A stretch of 64,000 bases of DNA from positions 62,001 to 126,000 of the forward strand of contig NZ_JAFREN010000003.1 of NCBI RefSeq assembly GCF_017377505.1, read 5' to 3'. Each line of letters opens with the position of its first letter. The stretch's first letter is position 1. Source of the stretch: Enterococcus sp. DIV0212c (GTDB taxonomy: Bacteria; Bacillota; Bacilli; Lactobacillales; Enterococcaceae). Made by a program: the position numbers and the translations under genes. Shown piece by piece: positions 57,805 to 64,000 of this stretch. The notes beneath the pieces were generated by a model. The model was not told the origin of the DNA, did not search any database, and saw only the letters and a program-made list of their open reading frames with translations.

Positions 57805-58383
57805 ATGTCAAAGTCAAGACTTGAAGCTTTTACAGATGCTGTAATTGCTATCGTGATGACTATCTTAGTTTTAGAATTACATCAGCCGACAACAGACACT
57901 TTAGCTGGTTTAGTAGGTATTGAACGGAAGTTATTTATTTACATCGTAAGTTTTGTAATGTTGGCGATTTATTGGAACAATCATCATCATATGTTTCAAG
58001 TGGTTCATAAAATCGATGGACGTGTTTTGTGGGCGAATAATTTCTTTATTTTCACATTAACACTGGTTCCTTTTGCTACAGCTTGGGTAGGGGATTTCAT
58101 CGATAGCTTAGTACCTCAGCTGACATACGGAGTCATGACTCTATTAGCCAATGTTGCTTATTTAATATTGACCAAAGAATTGATAAGGGTAAATGGAAAA
58201 GAATCAACATTAAGTGAATTATTTCAAAAATATAATAAATCTTATGTAACGATTTTTTTAAATATTTTAGGTATTACTCTTGGTATATTGATCCATCCGT
58301 ATTTTGTATTGATCGTAAATATTGCTATTTTGATTATGTGGATTATTCCAGACCGACGAATTGAAAAGCAATATAAAGAGTAA
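57805..58383 (+). CDS. TMEM175 family (DUF1211) potassium channel-like protein
   Basis: A 192-residue membrane protein with about six segments. The first helix carries RLEAFTDAVIAIVMTILVLEL, the TMEM175 signature (R-x3-F-[ST]-D). Bacterial members form potassium channels. The ATG at 57805 has GAGGTGA before it; a GTG at 57793 lies within that site. A single gene. Confidence 0.9.
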   Translation: MSKSRLEAFTDAVIAIVMTILVLELHQPTTDTLAGLVGIERKLFIYIVSFVMLAIYWNNHHHMFQVVHKIDGRVLWANNFFIFTLTLVPFATAWVGDFIDSLVPQLTYGVMTLLANVAYLILTKELIRVNGKESTLSELFQKYNKSYVTIFLNILGITLGILIHPYFVLIVNIAILIMWIIPDRRIEKQYKE

Positions 58384-58783
58384 CGGTGTAACTAAATATT
58401 TAAATAGTGATAAAAAGATAAGGTGAGTTTTTTTTGTTATTTTTTTGTATTTTACGATTAAAAACATAAATATTTGTATGGGAATGACCTTTTTTAAATC
58501 GGTTATTCTCATTTTTTTGCGATATTTGAACATTTTATGAAAACAAACCCTGTTGTTTTTAAGGTAAAATTAAAAGTGAATGATTAAAAAAGAACGTAAT
58601 AAACATAGAATTAAAAAAAGGTGTAGAGGATAACAAACTTTAGTTGCAAGATGCTATCTAAATTTAAATGTTATGGAGCATGAAAGCAACGTTGATCGTT
58701 TTGACTTCCAGCCTCTTTGATAATGAAAAGGGCAGTTATAAATACTAGGTAAGATACATGCGAAAAAGGGGCCGTTAATACAT
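58384..58783. other. AT-rich intergenic region
   Basis: 400 bases with no credible gene. It holds T-rich stretches near 58425-58455 and no convincing terminator hairpin or conserved motif that I can see. It must include the promoter of the coiled-coil gene at 58784. Confidence 0.4.
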
Positions 58784-60904
58784 ATGGAAAAGTTGAATCT
58801 TACAAAAAATACAGCAGGAAACAAAAAAGTTTTTTTTAGAAAAGAAATCGAGGCTAGCCGCTTAGGTGAAGAGCTCTATTCAGATGATGTATTGAGTCAC
58901 TATTCTGTTTATCTCTTAAGAAAATTTGAGGTATCTGTAGACTATGAATATCCAGAACAATTTGAAGCACTTCTAGCAGATTTGCCAGAGCAATTTAATC
59001 ATGAGTTTGAAGACTGTATTGCGAAAAAAATCTATGTACGTGTGACACAAAAAGCTGTCTATATTACGATGCTTCTTGCACTAGCACATCCGCTTAGCAA
59101 GTTACAAATCAGTGATCTACGTACCTGGATCAGTAGTTTAGAAGTTCCAGAAGAATCATTGGAGCATTTGTCTAGTTTTTCAGAGGATTCGTCGTTCGAT
59201 ATGGCGAAAGGACTACAAGAAACCAATAGTGAAGTATTACTTTTAACAGAGATGATGAACCAATTTAGCGAAAATTTGAATGATATCTATAAAGAGGTTC
59301 AAAGTGTTAAAGACAAGAGAAAACCGCCAGTTGTTAAAGTTGTACAAAGTAAAGTTGCAGCTAAAGAAGCATTAGAGTCTGAAAATGCCAAACAATTAAA
59401 ACGAACCAACGAGAAAATCGAACAATTAGCAGAAGAATTTTCTACATTTAAAGCATACGTGGATGCTAGAGTATCAAATAGTTCCAAACCTAAGACACCG
59501 CCGAAATTTAAAATTGTTTTTGGTCCAGGTGAAAAGCCGGGACCGACGATAGAAAGCCGTCTAGATGAAGCACTAAAGAGAATCGATTCACTCGTTCAAA
59601 AAGCGAACCGCTCTGATCAACAAATAGAAGAACTGAAAAAATCAATAGAAACAAATAAACAAGAAAAAAGACCTAACCTGAATTTTTCTATAGCTAAAAA
59701 AGCAAACAATGAACAAATGAAATTAGCAGATAAATTAGCAACAACGAGTGAAGAGGTCACAGCGATTGCGCGTCAATTGCAGCAGATAAACGACAAATTA
59801 AGTACAGTAGAGACAAATGTGTTAGAAGCAAAACCCGATTCTGAAGCAATAGCAAGAATAGAAAAAGATCACGGACAATTACAAGAAACAACATCAGAAA
59901 CAAACAAATTAAACCAAGTAATCAATCAGTTGACTAGAAAACTTGAGTCGATTGAATCCGATCTAACAAATGTAAAAAAAGAAAAGAAAAAAATACCTGT
60001 AGCAAAACTGACAAAAAGTGATGCAGCGAAAAAATTAGCTGAACAGCATCAAAAAGATCAAGAGCAACTAAAAGTAAATGCAACTGAAATCAAAAAATTA
60101 ACACAAACAGTTGGTAAAGTAGATGTTCAATTGATTAAAGCACATCAAAAGATTGCTGAATTAGAACAAAAAATGCGCCGAACAACAGTGACGGCGCAAA
60201 AAGAATCAACCAAAATCGTTCAAGCAACACCAGTGGCACAATCAAGCAATGCAGTGATCAGAACACCCGAACCAGCAATAACGCCCGTATCATCGCAGAC
60301 AAAACCAGCTTCGCAACCAAGCAGAAGCTTCCCAACGAAGGAGAGCTTCCTACAGGCAAATCGACCTATGAAATCAACAGAAGAAATTGAGGCCGAGAGA
60401 CCAACAGTTACTTTAGCGATCGAAGAAATGCTTGATCGAGTGTCAGAAAAACATCCGCAAACGATTGAAACAAGAAGTTCTTGGTCGATGGACGATACTT
60501 ATGATCAAAATAGTAGCACATTCCAAGATTCACAAAGCTCTTCTTTACGTAGATTGAAAAAATTAGAATGGGAGATTCATTCATTTTTCCAACAAGCACG
60601 TGGTTTAGGTCACAAAGGCATGATGGCAAAGGATGATTTTTACGCTAATATCCGAAAAATCGAAGTCTTGCCTTATTTATGGGCATCTGTATATGAACGA
60701 GAAAAGAAAGATATTATATTAGGCAATGATTTAAGCTGTCAACAGTTGATCACCGATTTGAGTGATTTTTTAGAAGAAATAGCCATACTATCTCAAAAAC
60801 GAAAAGTCATGGGGAAATGGATCTATTGTCCCAAAGAGGTTGAGCAAAAGATGGAAGGATATAAACTGTTGAGTGAGTATCTGGAGACGTATCTTGCACG
60901 GTAA
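58784..60904 (+). CDS. large cytoplasmic coiled-coil protein, unknown function
   Basis: A 706-residue protein, no signal peptide or membrane segment. The N-terminal globular part (about 1-155) and C-terminal globular part (about 590-706, ending YLETYLAR) flank a long Lys/Gln/Glu-rich coiled-coil region (about 165-480) and a Ser/Thr/Pro linker. The coiled region repeats a short basic/proline start followed by a helix: KPPVVKV near 181, PPKFKIV near 239, RPNLNFSI near 297, KIPVAKL near 404. A single gene with its own terminator. Confidence 0.75.
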   Translation: MEKLNLTKNTAGNKKVFFRKEIEASRLGEELYSDDVLSHYSVYLLRKFEVSVDYEYPEQFEALLADLPEQFNHEFEDCIAKKIYVRVTQKAVYITMLLALAHPLSKLQISDLRTWISSLEVPEESLEHLSSFSEDSSFDMAKGLQETNSEVLLLTEMMNQFSENLNDIYKEVQSVKDKRKPPVVKVVQSKVAAKEALESENAKQLKRTNEKIEQLAEEFSTFKAYVDARVSNSSKPKTPPKFKIVFGPGEKPGPTIESRLDEALKRIDSLVQKANRSDQQIEELKKSIETNKQEKRPNLNFSIAKKANNEQMKLADKLATTSEEVTAIARQLQQINDKLSTVETNVLEAKPDSEAIARIEKDHGQLQETTSETNKLNQVINQLTRKLESIESDLTNVKKEKKKIPVAKLTKSDAAKKLAEQHQKDQEQLKVNATEIKKLTQTVGKVDVQLIKAHQKIAELEQKMRRTTVTAQKESTKIVQATPVAQSSNAVIRTPEPAITPVSSQTKPASQPSRSFPTKESFLQANRPMKSTEEIEAERPTVTLAIEEMLDRVSEKHPQTIETRSSWSMDDTYDQNSSTFQDSQSSSLRRLKKLEWEIHSFFQQARGLGHKGMMAKDDFYANIRKIEVLPYLWASVYEREKKDIILGNDLSCQQLITDLSDFLEEIAILSQKRKVMGKWIYCPKEVEQKMEGYKLLSEYLETYLAR

Positions 60905-60928
60905 AATGAAGCCTAGTAATAAAATATG

Positions 60929-60966
60929 AACTGAGATCAGCTGATTTTTAGCTGATCTCAGTTTTT
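60929..60966 (+). terminator. terminator of the coiled-coil gene
   Basis: AACTGAGATCAGCT pairs with AGCTGATCTCAGTT around GATTTTT, then TTT. Confidence 0.92.
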
Positions 60967-61414
60967 ATTTAGTAGTAATATGAGGTGATGAGAAATAAAC
61001 TTGATTAGGTAGGTATGAAGCTGATCAAATTAGAAGTAGTGAATAAGGACTGTTTTTGGGAAAGGTGTATTAAAGAGAATCTGACACAATCAGTTTGTGT
61101 CAGATTCTACATATTCACTTAACTAGTGATTTCTGTTGAAGAAAATAGGACAGAGAAAGCCTCTATCCTAAATTTATATTTTGAGCAACTTTATTGAACG
61201 CTCAAAAATCTTGTCATATCATCGTTCTGTACCCTATTGAACTTTCCCCTAAACGAAAAAGTACCATGATTTTTATCTATTAAATTATTTACGTTCTCAA
61301 TAATATTATACCTTAATTCTTATTCTCTTTAACCTTTATATTTTCAATTAAATTTTGACTTGTACTTTGTACTATACTAAAATAAACTAAATGTAAAATT
61401 CAGGAGGCATCCCA
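60967..61414. other. intergenic region with hairpins and possible decayed sequence
   Basis: Contains a 14-bp exact hairpin (61076-61108, AGAATCTGACACAA and complement) without a T run, and a second hairpin TAGGA-C-AGAG/CTCT-A-TCCTA (61146-61170). Minus-strand reading just right of it gives a short open piece YDKIFERSIKLLKI ending in a stop codon, as after the end of a lost gene. AGGAGG at 61401 serves the next gene. Confidence 0.35.
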
Positions 61415-61975
61415 TTGGCAGATTTAATATTTTTTTCTATAGTAACGTTTTTTATAGTTTCACTTACTTTTACATTTTTATTTTTCTTTAAATTAGCACA
61501 AAATAGGAATTCTGTTTTTAAGTTCTATGCTGAAACTTTTTCTATTACTTCAAAAAAGTTAATTCAGCAGAAGCAAAAAAACAATATACTTATTTTGAGC
61601 AATTCTTTAATTCAATTCAAAAGAAATTACATACTTTCTAAAGTATTTAAAGTATTTGCTATCATTTTATTCGTATTAAATACTATTATGCTTTTTAGCA
61701 GATTTGATATAAGCATCTTTTTGATCTCGGATGCTTTTATGTTCTTATTTTTATCTGTTTATTTCACTTTTTACAGAAAATTAAATGCGATAAGCTACCA
61801 TTTTAATAGTTATTCATCTGAGAATGATTCTAGTCATTCAGCACTTTCAGCAACAGCAATTCCACAATCAATATTTATTACAATAGATAATAATCTAAAA
61901 AAATTAATAATATCCTTATATATGCTTACATTATGCTTATGTTTATTCTCAATGTTTACCTATCTAATAGTTTAA
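61415..61975 (+). CDS. hypothetical membrane protein
   Basis: A 186-residue, very AT-rich gene. Four hydrophobic segments lie at about 5-27, 80-97, 102-120 and 163-185. The start is TTG at 61415 with AGGAGG 8 bases before it. No family is recognised. Decayed sequence on both sides suggests an accessory region. Confidence 0.6.
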   Translation: MADLIFFSIVTFFIVSLTFTFLFFFKLAQNRNSVFKFYAETFSITSKKLIQQKQKNNILILSNSLIQFKRNYILSKVFKVFAIILFVLNTIMLFSRFDISIFLISDAFMFLFLSVYFTFYRKLNAISYHFNSYSSENDSSHSALSATAIPQSIFITIDNNLKKLIISLYMLTLCLCLFSMFTYLIV

Positions 61976-62051
61976 ACTTTCAATGGTGCTGGCTTAATAT
62001 GGTATTATGTATCTAAACTAAAACCAACATCTTTTATGAACATATCCCACT

Positions 62052-62345
62052 TTAATTTTTTAGAAGTTGTGTCGCATGATATTGCATTACACTTTCATTC
62101 GGCGTATTAAAGTGATTTGTCCCAAAATTTCTTCCAGATACAGCAACGTTATCAATAGGGAATCTAGGTTACTATGTTCATAAATCTTTAAATTCTGCTT
62201 CTGTACATTTTATTAGATAGGACTTAACACTCATAGTCTGCTCTTCATCATCTAGCCTATCATATATTGCCTGGTCAACTTGTTCTTCCTCTACCACTGC
62301 AATAGCAGCTCTTCTTAATTAACCCATAACGTTTGTGAATATAAA
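62052..62345 (-). pseudogene. decayed coding remnant, unknown product
   Basis: On the minus strand one frame reads RRAAIAVVEEEQVDQAIYD...TEAEFKDL, then stops TGA, TAG and TAA within a few codons. It continues in the same frame as IDNVAVSGRNFGTNHFNT...ATQLLKN to a stop at 62052. The composition is protein-like on both sides of the stops. No start codon with ribosome site is seen. The parent family is not recognised. Confidence 0.4.
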
Positions 62346-62668
62346 ATTCTAATCATTCTTTTTCATCTCTCCCAAAAACCATCATTTTTAGTAAATAAAA
62401 CATAACTCTCAATTATCTGCTAATCTACTATCTATCATTCTCTTTCTAGAATCTATGCTCAAATTAATGTACCAATAAACTACAATAAAACGTTAAATCC
62501 TCTTGTAGACACAAAAAGTTACCCACAGAACAATACCAGAAAAACTGTTAATTTCTAATCTATCCCCATATATAATAAAAAACATGATAAACTATTATTG
62601 TTAGTCTTTTTATACTTAGGGTGATAAATCAAAAGAAAAAGACAGCAAAAAAATTAAAGGAGTTTACT

Positions 62669-63535
62669 ATGGAAATTAAAGTAAGGGATCTAGTTATGCG
62701 CTATGGTCGTGCAGAAGTTTTGAACATTCGTTCATTGGACTTTGAAAAAGGCACGTCATATGGATTAGTTGGTCACAATGGTGCTGGTAAAACAACGTTA
62801 TTTAAATGTATGACAAATATCATTGCCAATTACCAAGGAGAAATTTTGATTGATGATACTTCTGTGAAACTGCACAATGAAGTGTTATTAAATGTGGGCA
62901 TTGTTTTAGATGGTATGTCTGTCTATTCGAATCGTACAGGTTGGTTCAATATCCAGTATTTTTCTGGATTACGTGGTAATTTTGACGAAGAAAAAGCGAA
63001 AGAATTGGCAAGAGAGTTAGATTTATTTACTGTGTTGGACCAAAAAGTAAAAAGTTATTCTTATGGGATGCAGAAAAAATTGATTTTATTGATTGCGTTG
63101 ATGCATACACCAGAAGTCTTGATTTTAGACGAACCGTTTCGTGGGTTAGATATTGATACCGTAAAATGGTTTAAGAAGTATTTGAAGCAATTGACAGAAA
63201 AAGGATTAACATTAGTGATTTCCAGCCATGTCCAAAATGATTTAGAGGCATTATGTGATATCGTGTATGTGATCGACCGCGGCCGAATCTCAGAAACGAT
63301 CGATATCAATGCTGAAAAAGAAAAACAAATTCGCCGGATTGATACGACCAATAATGCTCGTCTAATAGAAATTTTAGATGAAGCCAATTATTATTATCAA
63401 ACAGATGATGAAGGCGGCGTCAAATTGGATATCTCCGATGAACGTTGGGCACTTATAAAACAACGTTTAACAGAGGAAACAATTGAAATTTCAGAGTTAT
63501 CTAAAGTGAAAATTTTAGATGAGAAATTGAATTAG
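62669..63535 (+). CDS. ABC transporter ATP-binding protein
   Basis: A 288-residue ATPase. Walker A is GHNGAGKTT, the signature is SYGMQKKLIL (degenerate from LSGGQ, as in many ABC-2 drug/bacteriocin exporters), and Walker B is LILDEPFRGLD. The H-loop is in SSHVQND, and a C-terminal extension covers about residues 215-288. The ATG at 62669 has AAAGGAG 6 bases before it; the in-frame codon at 62621 lacks one. A membrane partner follows 11 bases later. Confidence 0.93.
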   Translation: MEIKVRDLVMRYGRAEVLNIRSLDFEKGTSYGLVGHNGAGKTTLFKCMTNIIANYQGEILIDDTSVKLHNEVLLNVGIVLDGMSVYSNRTGWFNIQYFSGLRGNFDEEKAKELARELDLFTVLDQKVKSYSYGMQKKLILLIALMHTPEVLILDEPFRGLDIDTVKWFKKYLKQLTEKGLTLVISSHVQNDLEALCDIVYVIDRGRISETIDINAEKEKQIRRIDTTNNARLIEILDEANYYYQTDDEGGVKLDISDERWALIKQRLTEETIEISELSKVKILDEKLN

Positions 63536-63546
63536 GAGGGGCGAAA

Positions 63547-64000
63547 ATGACTGGAAAACTGATTTTTAAAATGGAGTTATTTAAATTTTTACGAGATAAA
63601 AGCTTTTTGATCACCGCTGGAGTGATTGGTGTTTTGAATATTGTTGTAACATTGCTTTCATTAAATTTAACATCAATGTTTTCAGATTCGTATTATGAAT
63701 CAACTGCTACAGCATCAATGATAGGGACAATCGTAATTGTTGGTGTGATTGTCTTTATTGGGAATATTATTTTTGCTTACGTTTACCCATTTCACATGAT
63801 TTCTATGGATTATAAGAATAATGTTATGGCCATGATGGTTGCTTCTGGTGTGAACCGACGAAAATTATTTTTTGCCAAGATTGGTGCTATTTTTATTTGT
63901 ACAATTGCATTGATGCTAATGATCGCATTGATTCCTACGATTTTATTCTTGATAAAATTAGTACAATTAGATGCTTGGGATGGTTTTGCGGAGGGGTTTA
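63547..64000 (+). CDS. ABC-2 type transporter permease (partial)
   Basis: The first 151 residues, cut by the window end. It starts MTGKLIFKMELFKFLRDKSF, followed by membrane segments at about 20-42, 58-82 and 115-138. The pattern (short basic start, first helix, large loop) is that of ABC-2 permeases. GGAGGGG precedes the ATG and the ATPase gene is directly upstream, so the two form an exporter. The substrate is unknown. Confidence 0.88.
   Translation, partial: MTGKLIFKMELFKFLRDKSFLITAGVIGVLNIVVTLLSLNLTSMFSDSYYESTATASMIGTIVIVGVIVFIGNIIFAYVYPFHMISMDYKNNVMAMMVASGVNRRKLFFAKIGAIFICTIALMLMIALIPTILFLIKLVQLDAWDGFAEGF

Overview
This window is the replication-origin region of a low-GC Firmicute, almost certainly an Enterococcus of the E. 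faecalis group. The evidence is the order mnmG-mnmE / jag-yidC-rnpA-rpmH / oriC / dnaA-dnaN / yaaA-recF-gyrB-gyrA, then rpsF-ssb-rpsR-gdpP-rplI-dnaB-purA and a sigma-54-driven mannose PTS, plus a WxL/DUF916 surface operon. There are no rRNA or tRNA genes, no CRISPR array and no intact insertion sequence.

Layout. 1-6.0 kb (mostly minus strand): tRNA-modification genes mnmG (cut by the window edge) and mnmE, a YbjQ-like gene on the plus strand, and the jag-yidC-rnpA-rpmH group. 6.0-8.4 kb: a bipartite origin with DnaA boxes on both sides of dnaA and an AT-rich unwinding region before dnaN. 8.4-16.7 kb: dnaN, a PadR/DUF2812 pair, yaaA-recF-gyrB-gyrA. 16.7-24.6 kb: accessory genes (WxL operon, hypothetical protein, hotdog thioesterase, YccF, TetR plus hydrolase). 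25.0-32.4 kb: a menaquinone operon menB-E-F-D-H-C, with an AMP-ligase of unknown substrate convergent to it. 34.2-42.0 kb: rpsF-ssb-rpsR, gdpP, rplI, dnaB, a UreI-like channel, purA. 42-45.4 kb: DegV, a TPM-domain gene broken at its 3' end, and an asymmetric ABC-F protein. 45.6-52.9 kb: the LevR-type activator, a sigma-54 promoter and the mannose PTS genes. 53-64 kb: membrane and envelope genes, a PadR/HAAS pair, an HNH protein, a lipoprotein, a TMEM175-like channel, a large coiled-coil protein, decayed sequence, and an ABC exporter cut by the window end.

Most notable: a structured leader of about 112 bases occurs three times on the plus strand, immediately upstream of dnaA, menB and rplI. 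The first two copies differ at 8 of 112 positions, with compensating changes in a central hairpin. An outer 6-7 bp pairing is kept in all three, including the diverged rplI copy. I do not recognise it as a known RNA family. Other points of interest are two perfect and one near-perfect parS sites, a sequence shared upstream of dnaA and dnaB, an attenuator-like leader before mnmEG, a textbook sigma-54 promoter, and GATACAC repeats at both ends of the PTS activator gene.

Functionally the window holds replication initiation and supercoiling (dnaA, dnaN, recF, gyrAB, ssb, dnaB), origin segregation marks (parS), translation and secretion (rpmH, rnpA, yidC, rpsF, rpsR, rplI), c-di-AMP turnover (gdpP), demethylmenaquinone/menaquinone precursor synthesis (men genes), and glucose/mannose uptake with dedicated sigma-54 control.
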